Source: Streptomyces mirabilis
Lineage (GTDB): Bacteria > Actinomycetota > Actinomycetes > Streptomycetales > Streptomycetaceae
Reading direction: 5' to 3'
NCBI RefSeq assembly: GCF_018310535.1
Contig: NZ_CP074102.1
Span: 6,076,001-6,140,000 of the forward strand
Length of the DNA stretch: 64,000 nucleotides
Below the pieces are notes generated by a model. It did not search any database, had not been told where the DNA came from, and saw only the letters and a list, made by a program, of their open reading frames with translations. The first letter of the stretch is position 1. Every line of letters starts with the position of its first letter. A program made the translations under genes and the position numbers. Below are positions 16,646 to 26,426 of this stretch, one piece after another.

Positions 16646-17657
16646 CGGACAGCAGGATCGCGAACGTGGAACTGGGCACCGGCGGCCCCGAGGTCGGCGT
16701 GCAGGGCCTCGGCTGCATGGGCATGAGCTTCGCGTACGGGCCCACGGACGCCGACGAGGCCCGGGCCACCCTGGAACGGGCGCTGGAACTCGGCGTCACG
16801 CTCTTCGACACGGCCGACGTGTACGGCCTGGGGGAGAACGAGAAGTTCATCTCGCCCTTCGTCAAGGCGCACCGCGACGAAGTCGTCCTCGCCACGAAGT
16901 TCGGCATCTTCCGTGATCCCGCTGAGCCGACGAAGCGGGTCATCCGCAACGACACGCCGTACATCCGCCGGGCCGTCGAGGGGAGCCTGCGGCGGCTGGA
17001 CGTCGAGGTGATCGACCTCTACTACATGCACCGCCGTGACGTGAACATCCCCATCGAGGAGACCGTCGCCGCGATGGCCGAGCTGGTGCGCGAGGGCAAG
17101 GTCAGCACCTCGGGCTGAGCGAGGTCACCGGCGGGGAGCTGCGCGCGGCGCACGCCGTGCACCCGATCGCGGCCGTGCAGTCGGAGTGGTCGCTGTTCAG
17201 CAGGGACATCGAGGCGGGCGTGGTGCCCGCGGTCCGTGAGCTGGGCGTCGCTCTGGTGCCGTACTCGCCGCTCGGGCGCGGTTTCCTCACCGGTTCGTTC
17301 GTCGACGCCGACCAGGATCTGACCTCGGACGACTTCCGCCGTACGATGCCGCGCTTCACCGGCGACAACGCGGCCGCCAACGCCGCGCTGCTGGAGCCGG
17401 TGCGTGCGGTCGCCGAGGCGCACGGGGCGTCGCCGGGGCAGATCGCGCTGGCCTGGGTGCAGCAGCAGGCTTCGTCGCTCGGGTTGCCGGTGGTGCCGAT
17501 CCCGGGCACGCGCAGGCGCAGCCGGGTCGAGGAGAACACCGCGGCCACGCGGATCGTCCTGACGGAGGACGAGTTGGCGGTGCTGGAGCCGATCGCCTCG
17601 AAGGTGGCAGGGGAGCGGTACGCGGACATGTCGTTCTCGTCGGCGGGGCGGGAGTAG
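16642..17657 (+). pseudogene. Aldo/keto reductase, frameshifted
   Basis: Two reading frames together encode one complete AKR of about 338 residues. The first (16642-17118) carries GLGCMGMSFAYGP, the catalytic Asp56 and Tyr61 in FDTADVYG, the lysine in VLATKFG and the histidine in LYYMHRRD. It then reads REGKVSTSG and stops. The expected continuation HLGLSEVTGGELRAAH is found one frame over from 17106 and runs to 17657 with ALVPYSPLGRGFLTG and the NADPH-binding VVPIPGTRRRSRVEEN. A single missing base between 17103 and 17106 explains the break. Both halves are otherwise undamaged, so it is a recent mutation or a sequencing error. It overlaps merR by 4 nt. Confidence 0.85.
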
Positions 17658-17678
17658 AGCCGCGCCCCGCAGCCGGCA

Positions 17679-18533
17679 TCAGAGCTCGGCCAGCAGTTCC
17701 GCCTTCTTCGTCGTGAACTCCTCGTCCGTGACCAGGCCCGCCTGGTGGAGTTCGCCGAGGTGACGGATGCGGTCGGCGATGTCGGCCGGGTCGCGGCGGG
17801 GGGCCGTGGCCGCGGTCACCGGGGCGGGACCCGAGGCCCGTACGGCCGCGAGGACCGACGCGGCGAACGGGAGGGACTCGTGGACGGGGCCGTAACCGAG
17901 GCCGAAGACGACCGCCGCCGGGTCCTGGTCCGCCTGGGCGGGCTGTGCGGTGGCGGGCTCGCGCCGCAGTAGCCGCAGATGGCCCTCGAAGACCTCGGGG
18001 GAGCGCCATTCGACCCCGCTGAGGCCGGTGACCGGGAAGCTCTGGTCGCCGGCCTTCCACTTGGCGGAGGACGCGCCCGTCCAGAACCAGCGGAAGGACA
18101 CCGCCTTGCCGTCGAAGGAGGCCTTCCCGTCGTAGGCCTTGAAGTTCAGCGGCGCCCCGGGCGGCGCGACGAGGTAGCGCTCGGGCGGTTCGGCGTCCTC
18201 GGTGAGCGTGGCGCGCAGTTCGTCCGCGTAGTACTCGGCGAGGGTCTCCCGATCGGCCGGCAGCACCAGCCGATAGGGGTCGCCCCCTTCCTTCAGCTGT
18301 CCCGCGGCCGCCTCCATCAGCGGATCGGCGCCCGCTCGCGGCACGGCGTGCAGGACGACCGTTCCGCGCTTGCCCGGCGTCAGTGTGACCCCCGCTATCG
18401 CCTCCAGGGGGATACGCCTTTCGCCGAGCGCCTGGAACAGCTTCGGCGAACGGATCCCCCGTTCGAAGCGGATGAGCACGGAGTCGGACTCGAACTCCCA
18501 GGCGGCATGAAATCCGGCCAGTACGTCACCCAT
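17679..18533 (-). CDS. DUF4429 protein with C-terminal SHOCT domain
   Basis: A 284-residue protein. The two DUF4429 repeats can be followed at about residues 5-90 (DSVLIRFERGIRSPKLFQALG, PLEAIAGVTL) and 120-200 (VSFRWFW, VTGLSGVEWRSPE). The last 35 residues (DIADRIRHLGELHQAGLVTDEEFTTKKAELL) form a SHOCT helix pair, a short module often found at the ends of surface or oligomeric proteins. The biochemical role is unknown. ATG 18533 is preferred over 18542 because TACGAT (18541-18546) is 7 nt upstream of it; 18542 lies inside that box. Confidence 0.8.
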   Translation of the reverse strand: MGDVLAGFHAAWEFESDSVLIRFERGIRSPKLFQALGERRIPLEAIAGVTLTPGKRGTVVLHAVPRAGADPLMEAAAGQLKEGGDPYRLVLPADRETLAEYYADELRATLTEDAEPPERYLVAPPGAPLNFKAYDGKASFDGKAVSFRWFWTGASSAKWKAGDQSFPVTGLSGVEWRSPEVFEGHLRLLRREPATAQPAQADQDPAAVVFGLGYGPVHESLPFAASVLAAVRASGPAPVTAATAPRRDPADIADRIRHLGELHQAGLVTDEEFTTKKAELLAEL

Positions 18534-18599
18534 GCGGGCCATCGTAAGCGGCTCGCACGTCTGCGTCGCCTCCCCGGGCGGACCGCAGTTCCTCGTCCT

Positions 18600-19817
18600 C
18601 TACGCGCGTCCCGCCGCCGGGGCGTCGGACAAACCCTCTCGGCACGCGTCATCCTCGTGTGCGCACTGCACCGCCTGGTACGCGCCAATGCCGATCTCGG
18701 CGAAGTTGCGCAGGCTCTCGGTGCCCGGCTCGAAATAGCCTCCGTGGCCGTTCGCGCCCCGCGCGGACAGCACCCGGGCCCCGAACGCCTTCGACACCGG
18801 GTCGGCGCCGTGTCCGAGCCCGCCGAATTCGAGGTAGGGCACGTCCTGGATCCAGTCGCCGGGGTCCCGCATCGCCCAGACCCGGGCGGTGGTGTGCAGC
18901 GAGGACGCCTTCTGGGCCCGCATGCCGGGGCTGCCGGCGACCGCTATGTCGGAGACCCGGGAGGGCATGGTGCGGGCGGCGAGGCCGCACAGCACCGAGC
19001 CGTAGCTGTGGCAGTAGAGCGCGACGGGTGCACGGCCGGGCAGGGCGCGCAGCAGCGCGTTCAGCCGGATCGCGCCCTCCTCGGCGCGGCTGCCGGTGGC
19101 GGCGTCCATGCCGAGTCCGCTGGGCGTGGTGTAGTCGGCCCAGGCGATCACGGCCGTGCGGGCCAGGGGGGCGGCGGCGTGCTCGGCCCCGTACAGGGCC
19201 TGCGCCATGCCGACCGGCGCCGAGTACTTCTTGTTGGTGCGCTGGAACGTGAGCAGATCGGTGTCGACGCCCGGCACCACGATGGAGATCCGCTCGGCCC
19301 GGTCGAGGTTTCCGAAGACCTCGGCGACCCGGCCCGAACCCATGGGGTCGAAGGCGAGGAAATCGCGCCCCTTCTGCAGCATCGCCTCGTAGCGGTGCAT
19401 GCGGCGCCCGGCCTGCTGCTGTCCCAGGGACGAGAGCCGGTTGTCGTGCATGCGCTTCTTCTCGACCTTGCGCTGCTGGCCGATGGCGACGCGGTTGGCC
19501 TCGTAGCGCAGAGGCACGGGCGCGCCGTTCATGTTGCCGACCGCGAGCGGATAGCGGTGGGCGAGACCGGTGCGCTCGCGGGCGTCGAGGGACGCGAAGA
19601 AGCGGGCGAGGCGGCTCGGCGTGGAGTCCGGGTCAGGCAGTCGCTGTCCGGCGACGCTGCCGTGCTCCCACGCGGAGCGGGACGCCTGAAGAGGGGTTGC
19701 CCCTCGATGGCCCTGGAGTGCGGTCCAGCCACTTGTGGCCAGCATCACGAACACCACGGCCAGCGCGAGCAGTGCGCGCCAGACGTTCAGTTGGGGGGAT
19801 GTGTCGAAGGAAGTCAC
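18600..19817 (-). CDS. Exported alpha/beta hydrolase (DUF1023 type)
   Basis: A 405-residue protein. The N-terminus MTSFDTSPQLNVWRALLALA and the hydrophobic run that follows form a signal anchor or signal peptide. The core contains the nucleophile elbow YCHSYGSVLCG, DIAVAGSPGM and the late His region HGGYFEPGTESL. This is the DUF1023/alpha-beta hydrolase layout that is abundant in Streptomyces. A substrate cannot be assigned; lipase or esterase activity is the general expectation. Confidence 0.8.
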   Translation of the reverse strand: MTSFDTSPQLNVWRALLALAVVFVMLATSGWTALQGHRGATPLQASRSAWEHGSVAGQRLPDPDSTPSRLARFFASLDARERTGLAHRYPLAVGNMNGAPVPLRYEANRVAIGQQRKVEKKRMHDNRLSSLGQQQAGRRMHRYEAMLQKGRDFLAFDPMGSGRVAEVFGNLDRAERISIVVPGVDTDLLTFQRTNKKYSAPVGMAQALYGAEHAAAPLARTAVIAWADYTTPSGLGMDAATGSRAEEGAIRLNALLRALPGRAPVALYCHSYGSVLCGLAARTMPSRVSDIAVAGSPGMRAQKASSLHTTARVWAMRDPGDWIQDVPYLEFGGLGHGADPVSKAFGARVLSARGANGHGGYFEPGTESLRNFAEIGIGAYQAVQCAHEDDACREGLSDAPAAGRA

Positions 19818-19960
19818 TGAGAGGACACCCTAGGAGAAGGTTGGCGCCTCCCGTTAAACGAGTGACTGGTATCACGTTTCTCGCAGGGTAATTGGGGCAA
19901 ACCGGGTTCAGTTTCAGATAAATAGTGACGCTGTGTGCCCGGAGTTGATCGTTCCGTGCG

Positions 19961-20042
19961 GCGTTCCGTGCGTCATTCCGCACGTCACTCCGCACGTCAC
20001 TCAGCACGTCATTCCAACGTCACTGCATGCGTCACTCCGTGC
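19961..20042. repeat. Tandem 12-bp repeats spanning the TetR stop codon
   Basis: Six consecutive units of the type GTCACTCCGCAC begin at 19972, 19984, 19996, 20008 (11 bp), 20019 and 20031, with a further weak copy at 19961. On the coding (minus) strand each unit reads like GCACGGAGTGAC and carries TGA. The gene-proximal copy supplies the real last codon and stop of the TetR gene. Confidence 0.85.
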
Positions 20043-20688
20043 GCCACTTCTCCGCCAACGCGGGCCCCACCTGGTCGAGGTAAGCGGTGGTCAACTCGCG
20101 GATCGCCGGGATGCTGTGATCGGTTCCCTCGCTCCACAGGCGGCCCGTGATGCGCATCACTCCGCCGAACACGGCCACCGCGACGCGCGGTCTCGGGTCC
20201 GCGTCCACGTCGAGTCCCTCGCGCTCGGCGATGACCCGCGCGATCTCCTCCTCCAGTTCCGCGGAGCGGCGCAGATAGGCGGCGAGGAGGGCGGGTGTCG
20301 ACTCGATCAACTGGTAGGCGCGCATGTGCAGTTCGAGCGGCACGACGGACTCGATCGACTCGCCGATGGTGTCCCAGCCCTCCAGGACGGCGCGGCGCAG
20401 CGCCTCCAACGGGGCTTCCTGGGGCGGGCGTTCGCGCACGGCGGCGAGGAAGCGCGCCTCCGCGACCCCCTGGGTGAACAGGGCGACCTCCTCCTTGCCC
20501 GCGAAGTAGCGGAAGAAGGTGCGCTGCGAGACGTCGACGGCCTCCGCGATCTCGTCGACGGTCGTCCGCTCGTAACCCTGGGTGGTGAACAGTTCGAGGG
20601 CGGCCCGCAGCAGTGCCTCCCGGGTGCGCTGCTTCTTGCGCTCGCGCAGGCCTGCCCGGGGCGACGTCTCGTCGGCAGTCGTCTCCAT
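20032..20688 (-). CDS. TetR family regulator, probable repressor of the divergent MFS exporter
   Basis: A 218-residue regulator. The helix-turn-helix is TTVDEIAEAVDVSQRTFFRYFAGKEEVALF (about residues 42-71), preceded by LRERKKQRTREALLRAALELF. The C-terminal domain ends with an arginine-rich WRTE supplied by a stop-codon repeat. GAGGACC is a suitable ribosome-binding site. It is divergent from an EmrB/QacA-type exporter with a 113-bp control region between, the standard arrangement for a drug-responsive repressor. Confidence 0.88.
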   Translation of the reverse strand: METTADETSPRAGLRERKKQRTREALLRAALELFTTQGYERTTVDEIAEAVDVSQRTFFRYFAGKEEVALFTQGVAEARFLAAVRERPPQEAPLEALRRAVLEGWDTIGESIESVVPLELHMRAYQLIESTPALLAAYLRRSAELEEEIARVIAEREGLDVDADPRPRVAVAVFGGVMRITGRLWSEGTDHSIPAIRELTTAYLDQVGPALAEKWRTE

Positions 20689-20738
20689 GAGGTCCTCTTC
20701 TGTTCTTTCAGCCCAGCTCAGCGTACTGGTGGGTGACG

Positions 20739-20794
20739 TGACAGTTACCGACTTGTGAATTGGTTTGTCAACTGTCAGTGGCTGTCACTAGCCT
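20739..20794 (+). promoter_or_regulatory. Promoter and probable TetR operator of the MFS exporter
   Basis: The inverted repeat TGACAGTT (20739-20746) / AACTGTCA (20770-20777) surrounds and overlaps the -35 box TTGTCA (20765-20770). TAGCCT (20789-20794) lies 18 bp downstream and the exporter ATG comes 7 nt later. Repressor binding here would block the exporter promoter. Confidence 0.55.
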
Positions 20795-20801
20795 CGAAGG
20801 T

Positions 20802-22424
20802 ATGACTAGTCAGACCACCATCGACACGACGGGTTCGGGGGACAAGGCTCCGGTCACTCCGTCGGACAAGGCGCCGTCCGACGGGCTGCGCGGCCATCCG
20901 TGGTTCACCCTGTTCACCGTTGCCGTCGGCGTCATGATGGTCGCCCTGGACGGCACCATCGTGGCCATCGCCAACCCGGCCATCCAGAAGGACCTGGACG
21001 CGAGCTTCGCCGACGTCCAGTGGATCACCAACGGCTACTTCCTCGCGCTCGCGGTCACCCTGATCACCGCGGGCAAGCTCGGTGACCGCTTCGGGCACCG
21101 TCAGACCTTCCTCATAGGCGTGGTCGGTTTCGCCGCGGCCTCCGGCGCGATCGGCTTCTCCAGCAGCATCGCCCTGGTCGTCACCTTCCGCGTCTTCCAG
21201 GGTCTGTTCGGCGCGCTGCTGATGCCGGCCGCGCTCGGCCTGCTGAGGGCCACCTTCCCGGCCGAGAAGCTGAACATGGCGATCGGCATCTGGGGCATGG
21301 TCATCGGCGCCTCCACCGCGGGCGGCCCGATCCTCGGCGGCCTGCTGGTCCAGCACGTCAGCTGGCAGTCGGTGTTCTTCATCAACGTGCCGGTGGGCGT
21401 CATCGCGCTGGTCCTCGGCCTGATGATCCTCCTCGACCACCGCGCCGAGAACGCCCCCCGCTCCTTCGACGTCCTGGGCATCGCGCTGCTCTCCGGCGCC
21501 ATGTTCTGCCTGGTCTGGGCGCTCATCAAGGCCCCGACCTGGGGCTGGGGCTCCGGCCTGACCTGGACGTTCCTGGGCGCCTCGGTGCTCGGCTTCGTGC
21601 TCTTCGCCCTGTGGGAGAAGCGGGTCGAGGAGCCGCTGATCCCGCTGGGGCTGTTCCGCTCCGTACCGCTGTCGGCCGGTGTGGTCCTCATGGTGCTGAT
21701 GGCCATCGCCTTCCTGGGCGGCCTTTTCTTTGTCACGTTCTACTTGCAGAACGTGCACGGCATGAGCCCGGTCGACGCAGGTCTGCACCTCCTCCCGCTC
21801 ACCGGAATGATGATCGTGGGCTCGCCGCTGGCCGGCGCCCTGATCACCAAGACGGGGCCGCGCATCCCGCTGGCGGGCGGCATGGCCCTCACCGCGATCT
21901 CCATGTACGGCATGTCCACGCTGGACACGGGCACCAGCGGTGCCGTGATGTCGCTCTGGTTCGCCGGTCTCGGTCTCGGCCTCGCGCCGGTCATGGTCGG
22001 CGCCACCGAGGTCATCGTGGGCAACGCGCCGATGGAGCTCTCCGGCGTGGCCGGCGGTCTCCAGCAGGCCGCGATGCAGATCGGCGGCAGCCTCGGTACG
22101 GCCGTGCTGGGCGCCGTGATGGCCTCCAAGGTCGACGGCGACCTCGCGGGCAACTGGGCCGACGCCAAGCTGCCGCCGCTCACTCCGGCCCAGCTCGACC
22201 AGGCCTCCGAAGCCGTCCAGGTCGGCGCCGCGCCGGTTGCCCCGGGCACCCCGGCCGCACTCGCCGAGAAGATCACGACCGTCGCCCACGACACGTTCAT
22301 CTCCGGCATGAGCCTGGCCTGCCTGGTCGCCGCCGGGGTCGCCGTCGTGGCGGTCTTCGTCGCGCTCCTCACCAAGCGGGGCGAGAACGCCGAGGCGGCG
22401 GGGGCGGGCGCCGGCCATATCTGA
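20802..22424 (+). CDS. MFS transporter, DHA2 (EmrB/QacA) drug:H+ antiporter family
   Basis: A 540-residue membrane protein with about 14 transmembrane segments. The family motif A appears as GKLGDRFGHRQTFL between helices 2 and 3. Motif D1 and the antiporter motif C are seen as VALDGTIVAIANPAI and GPILGGLLV. It should export a hydrophobic drug or self-made compound in exchange for protons. The start at 20802 follows a leaderless promoter by 7 nt. The divergent TetR gene is its likely regulator. A dispersed repeat follows its 3' end. Confidence 0.92.
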   Translation: MTSQTTIDTTGSGDKAPVTPSDKAPSDGLRGHPWFTLFTVAVGVMMVALDGTIVAIANPAIQKDLDASFADVQWITNGYFLALAVTLITAGKLGDRFGHRQTFLIGVVGFAAASGAIGFSSSIALVVTFRVFQGLFGALLMPAALGLLRATFPAEKLNMAIGIWGMVIGASTAGGPILGGLLVQHVSWQSVFFINVPVGVIALVLGLMILLDHRAENAPRSFDVLGIALLSGAMFCLVWALIKAPTWGWGSGLTWTFLGASVLGFVLFALWEKRVEEPLIPLGLFRSVPLSAGVVLMVLMAIAFLGGLFFVTFYLQNVHGMSPVDAGLHLLPLTGMMIVGSPLAGALITKTGPRIPLAGGMALTAISMYGMSTLDTGTSGAVMSLWFAGLGLGLAPVMVGATEVIVGNAPMELSGVAGGLQQAAMQIGGSLGTAVLGAVMASKVDGDLAGNWADAKLPPLTPAQLDQASEAVQVGAAPVAPGTPAALAEKITTVAHDTFISGMSLACLVAAGVAVVAVFVALLTKRGENAEAAGAGAGHI

Positions 22425-22630
22425 GTCTGCGCGTCCGACCAGCCCTTTTTTGTACAGGTTTCACCTATCCGGGTGACACCGCTGAAGATCCCTCCCATCG
22501 GCAGCCGTCGCAGGTCACAGTGGGTCAAGTCCTCCGCACGACATGGGAGGACCACCGGAGCTGCGGCGCGCTGCCGGAGGGGGGCGGCGCGCCCGCGGTC
22601 CGGAGAGGGCGGGTGGGGCGCCCGGCCAGG

Positions 22631-22690
22631 GCGCCCCTTCAGGGGCGCGGGGAACTGCGCGCCCAGCCGCACCGGACCCGCACCGGACAA
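22631..22690. repeat. Dispersed intergenic repeat, short form (copy 3)
   Basis: GCGCCCCTTCAGGGGCGCGG followed by GGAACTGCGCGCCCAGCC and CACCGGACCCGCACCGGAC. It lies between the convergent MFS and potassium channel genes, the same context as the other copies. The rest of the 281-bp gap shows no gene. Confidence 0.7.
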
Positions 22691-22705
22691 CGAACCCTCG
22701 GCGCG

Positions 22706-23473
22706 CTAGCGCGAATGCTCTTCCGCACCCCCCGGCACCGGGTGCCGAACCCCACCAGCCAGCGCGGCCACCTCCGCACGGAGCGCCCGCACTTCCTCCG
22801 TGAGCGACTCGATCGCCGCCGTCTGCCGCCGCTCCTCCACGTCGTCCTTCTCGAACCGCGAGATGAACCACGCGGCGATGTTCGCGGTCACGACACCGAG
22901 CAGCGCGATCCCGGAGAGCATCAGCCCGACCGCGATCATCCGCCCGAGGCCGGTGGTCGGCGCGTGATCCCCGTACCCCACCGTCGTCATCGTGGTGAAC
23001 GACCACCACACGGCGTCACCCAGCGTCTTGATGTTCCCGTTCGGCGACTCCCGCTCCACCGACAGCACCGCGAGCGAGCCGAACATCAGCAGCCCGACGA
23101 CCGCGCCCCCGACGTAGGTCGTCAGCCGGATCTGCTGATCCATCCGAGCCCGCCGCCCGACGAGCGTGAGCGTCGCGACGAGCCGCAGCAGCCGCAGCGG
23201 CTGGAGGATCGGCAGGATCACCGCGCACAGGTCCATCCAGTGCGTACGGACGAAGTCCTTGCGGTCCCGGACGAGTATGAGGCGCACGAGATAGTCGGCG
23301 GCGAACGCGCCCCACACCGTCCACTCCACGGCCGTGCACGCGCCCGTCAGGCCACGGCTCGCGTCGCTGTCCACGATCGGCACGGCATAGGCGACGGCGA
23401 AGGCCACCGCGAGTCCCAGCAGGGGCCGCTGCGTGCGCTGCTCCCAACGGACCTGCACCGATTGCTCGTTCAT
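22706..23473 (-). CDS. Potassium channel family protein (two-pore-helix/voltage-sensor-like)
   Basis: A 255-residue membrane protein. Four N-terminal hydrophobic helices, including an arginine-bearing LQPLRLLRLVATLTLVGRRARM, resemble a voltage-sensor module. The pore loop WWSFTTMTTVGYGDHAP follows, with the K+ selectivity signature TVGYGD. After the inner helix, a cytoplasmic coiled coil (EERRQTAAIESLTEEVRALR) probably drives tetramer assembly. TACGAT (23480-23485) is 6 nt before the ATG, suggesting a leaderless mRNA. Gating signal unknown. Confidence 0.88.
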   Translation of the reverse strand: MNEQSVQVRWEQRTQRPLLGLAVAFAVAYAVPIVDSDASRGLTGACTAVEWTVWGAFAADYLVRLILVRDRKDFVRTHWMDLCAVILPILQPLRLLRLVATLTLVGRRARMDQQIRLTTYVGGAVVGLLMFGSLAVLSVERESPNGNIKTLGDAVWWSFTTMTTVGYGDHAPTTGLGRMIAVGLMLSGIALLGVVTANIAAWFISRFEKDDVEERRQTAAIESLTEEVRALRAEVAALAGGVRHPVPGGAEEHSR

Positions 23474-23504
23474 GTCCGCATCGTAGGTGCACACAGCACA
23501 CGTA

Positions 23505-23545
23505 AGGGGCGCGGAAAACTGGGCGTCCCAGCTCCCCGCGCCCCT
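23505..23545. terminator. Hairpin downstream of aceE
   Basis: AGGGGCGCGG (23505-23514) pairs with CCGCGCCCCT (23536-23545), and the loop contains a second hairpin CTGGG-CGT-CCCAG. It lies past the aceE stop in the direction of aceE transcription. It also resembles the hairpin half of the dispersed repeats. Confidence 0.65.
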
Positions 23546-23546
23546 A

Positions 23547-23649
23547 GGACCTGTCCGGCTGCTCATGCCGCAGACGCGGGGCTTGGCACGCGCATCTGCG
23601 GCGATGAGGCACCGCCCGTTTCCTGCAACCTGATCCGCCGGACAGGCCC
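23547..23649. mobile_element. MITE-like 103-bp element between aceE and the K+ channel gene
   Basis: Its ends, 23547-23573 and 23623-23649, are imperfect 27-bp terminal inverted repeats with 21 of 27 positions matching; the outer part GG(A/G)CCTGTCCGGC is nearly perfect. The internal 49 bp encode nothing recognisable. The size and ends fit a miniature inverted-repeat element or an insertion-sequence remnant. No clear target duplication is visible. Confidence 0.5.
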
Positions 23650-23678
23650 CAGGGCCCACCGGCGCTCGCGCGCAGCGC

Positions 23679-26426
23679 CTACGCGTCGCCGCCCGCGGCT
23701 CCCGGGTCGGCCGACGCCACGTCGAGCAGCTGATAGCGGTCGATCGCCTGCTTCAGCACCGACCGGTCGACCTTGCCCTCACGGGCCAGCTCGGTCAGCA
23801 CCGCGACCACGATCGACTGCGCGTCGATGTGGAAGAAGCGCCGGGCCGCGCCGCGCGTGTCCGCGAAGCCGAAGCCGTCCGCGCCGAGCGACTGGTACGT
23901 GCCCGGCACCCATCGCGAGATCTGGTCCGGAACCGATCGCATCCAGTCGGAGACGGCCACGAACGGACCCTCGGCGCCGCTCAGCTTCTGCGTCACATAG
24001 GGGACGCGCTGCTCCTCCTCGGGGTGCAGCAGATTGTGCCGCTCCACGTCGACGGCCTCGCGCCGCAGCTCGTTCCAGGAGGTCGCCGACCAGACGTCGG
24101 CGCGTACGTTCCACTCCTCGGCGAGGATCCGCTGCGCCTCGACCGCCCACGGCACGGCGACACCGGACGCCAGGATCTGCGCCGGGACGGAACCCGAAGT
24201 CCCTTCCGCGTAGCGGTGGATGCCCTTGAGGATGCCGTCGACGTCGACGTCCGCGGGCTCGGCCGGGTGCTGGATCGGCTCGTTGTAGACGGTGAGGTAG
24301 TAGAAGACGTCCTCGCCGTGCGGGTGTTCGTCGGACGAGCCGTACATCCGGCGTAGACCGTCCTTGACGATGTGCGCGATCTCGAACCCGAACGCCGGGT
24401 CGTACGCGACACAGCCCGGGTTGGTCGAGGCGAGCAGCTGCGAGTGGCCGTCCGCGTGCTGAAGGCCCTCACCGGTCAGAGTCGTACGGCCGGCGGTCGC
24501 GCCCAGGACGAAACCGCGCGCCAACTGGTCGGCCATCTGCCAGAACTGGTCACCGGTGCGCTGGAAACCGAACATCGAGTAGAAGACGTAGACCGGGATC
24601 AGCGGCTCGCCGTGCGTGGCGTACGCCGAACCCGCGGCGATCAGCGAGGCCGTGCAGCCCGCCTCGGAGATGCCGTCGTGCAGCATCTGACCGGTCGGCG
24701 ACTCCTTGTAGGCCAGGAGCAGATCGCGGTCCACGGACTCGTACTGCTGGCCGAGCGGGTTGTAGATCTTCGCGCTCGGGAAGAACGAGTCCATGCCGAA
24801 CGTGCGGTACTCGTCGGGCGCGATCAGCACGAACCGCTTGCCGATCTCCTTGTCCCGCATGAGGTCCTTCAGCAGTCGCACGAACGCCATGGTCGTGGCG
24901 ATCGACTGCTGACCGGAGCCCTTCTTCACACTCGCGTACGCCTTGTCGTCCGGCAGGGCCAGCGGCTGCGACCGTACGACGCGCGTGGGGACGTATCCGC
25001 CGAGCCCCTTGCGGCGGTCGTGCATGTACTGGATCTCTTCCGAGTTGCGGCCCGGGTGGTAGTACGGCGGCGCGCCGGACTCCAGCTCCTTGTCGGAGAT
25101 CGGCAGGTGCAGACGGTCCCGGAAGCCCTTGAGGTCGGCGACCGTCAGCTTCTTCATCTGGTGCGTGGCGTTGCGGCCCTCGAAGTTCGGGCCGAGCGTC
25201 CAGCCCTTGACCGTCTGCGCCAGGATCACCGTCGGCTGGCCCTTGTGCGCCTTGGCCGCCGAGAACGCCGCGAAGATCTTCTTGTGGTCGTGACCGCCGC
25301 GCCCCAGGTGCAGGATCTGGTCGTCGGTCATGTTCTCGACCATCGCCCGCAGCCGGTGGTCGTCACCGAAGAAGTGCCGGCGGATGTAGTCGCCCGTCTC
25401 GGTGGCGTACGTCTGGAACTGGCCGTCCGGGGTGGTGTTCAGCTTGTTGACCAGCACGCCGTCGCGGTCTTGCGCGAGCAGCGGGTCCCAGGTGCGGTCC
25501 CAGACCAGCTTGATGACGTTCCAGCCGGCGCCCCGGAACTGGGACTCCAGCTCCTGGATGATCTTTCCGTTGCCGCGTACCGGGCCGTCGAGGCGCTGGA
25601 GGTTGCAGTTGACGACGAAGGTCAGGTTGTCCAGGCCCTCTCGAGCGGCGATGGACAGCTGTCCGAGCGATTCCGGCTCGTCCATCTCGCCGTCCCCGAG
25701 GAACGCCCAGACGTGTGACTTGGAGGTGTCCGCGATGCCGCGCGCCTCCATGTAGCGGTTCATCCGCGCCTGGAAGATCGCGCCGAGCGGACCGAGGCCC
25801 ATGGAGACGGTCGGGAACTCCCAGAAGCCCGGCATCAGGCGCGGGTGCGGGTACGAGGACAGACCGTACGGAGCCTTCGACTTCTCCTGCCGGAACGCGT
25901 CGAGCTGCTGCTCGGAGAGCCGGTCGAGGAGGAACGCGCGGGCGTAGATACCGGGGGAGGCGTGCCCCTGGAAGAAGATCTGGTCGCCGCCGTCGCCCTC
26001 GTCCTTGCCGCGGAAGAAGTGGTTGAAGCCGACGTCGTAGAGCGAGGCGGAGGAGGCGAAGGTGGCGATGTGGCCGCCGACGCCGATGCCGGGACGCTGG
26101 GCGCGCGAGACCATCACGGCCGCGTTCCAGCGGGTGGCGTTGAGGACCTTGCGCTCGATCTCCTCGTTGCCGGGGAAGAAGGGCTCGTCCTTGGTGGCGA
26201 TCGTGTTGACGTAGTCCGTGCTGCGCATCTCGGGCACGGCCACGCGCTTCTCGCGGGCCCTTTCGATCAGCCGCAGCATCAGATAGCGGGCGCGCTCACG
26301 GCCGCGCTCGTCGACGGCGGCGTCGAGGGAGTCGAGCCACTCCTGGGTCTCTTCGGGGTCGAAGTCCGGGACCTGACTGGGAAGGCCGCCAATGATGATC
26401 GGATTGCGATCGGATCCGGAAACCAC
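23679..26426 (-). CDS. aceE: Pyruvate dehydrogenase E1 component, homodimeric type
   Basis: A 915-residue enzyme, the usual length of homodimeric E1. It decarboxylates pyruvate with thiamine diphosphate and passes the acetyl group to lipoyl-E2. The ThDP motif starts at about residue 244 with [12 protein letters not shown] and ends in [15 protein letters not shown]. The N-terminal domain has [18 protein letters not shown] and the conserved histidine loop [15 protein letters not shown]. The C-terminal half carries the transketolase pyrimidine domain ([19 protein letters not shown]). The start is a GTG at 26426 with AAGGAA upstream. E2 and E3 genes are not in the window. Confidence 0.96.
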   Translation of the reverse strand: MVSGSDRNPIIIGGLPSQVPDFDPEETQEWLDSLDAAVDERGRERARYLMLRLIERAREKRVAVPEMRSTDYVNTIATKDEPFFPGNEEIERKVLNATRWNAAVMVSRAQRPGIGVGGHIATFASSASLYDVGFNHFFRGKDEGDGGDQIFFQGHASPGIYARAFLLDRLSEQQLDAFRQEKSKAPYGLSSYPHPRLMPGFWEFPTVSMGLGPLGAIFQARMNRYMEARGIADTSKSHVWAFLGDGEMDEPESLGQLSIAAREGLDNLTFVVNCNLQRLDGPVRGNGKIIQELESQFRGAGWNVIKLVWDRTWDPLLAQDRDGVLVNKLNTTPDGQFQTYATETGDYIRRHFFGDDHRLRAMVENMTDDQILHLGRGGHDHKKIFAAFSAAKAHKGQPTVILAQTVKGWTLGPNFEGRNATHQMKKLTVADLKGFRDRLHLPISDKELESGAPPYYHPGRNSEEIQYMHDRRKGLGGYVPTRVVRSQPLALPDDKAYASVKKGSGQQSIATTMAFVRLLKDLMRDKEIGKRFVLIAPDEYRTFGMDSFFPSAKIYNPLGQQYESVDRDLLLAYKESPTGQMLHDGISEAGCTASLIAAGSAYATHGEPLIPVYVFYSMFGFQRTGDQFWQMADQLARGFVLGATAGRTTLTGEGLQHADGHSQLLASTNPGCVAYDPAFGFEIAHIVKDGLRRMYGSSDEHPHGEDVFYYLTVYNEPIQHPAEPADVDVDGILKGIHRYAEGTSGSVPAQILASGVAVPWAVEAQRILAEEWNVRADVWSATSWNELRREAVDVERHNLLHPEEEQRVPYVTQKLSGAEGPFVAVSDWMRSVPDQISRWVPGTYQSLGADGFGFADTRGAARRFFHIDAQSIVVAVLTELAREGKVDRSVLKQAIDRYQLLDVASADPGAAGGDA

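Noticed and set aside
23474..23659. An N-terminally extended potassium channel start
   Set aside because: The extension crosses the aceE terminator and MITE-like element; the promoter-spaced ATG at 23473 fits the voltage-sensor start.
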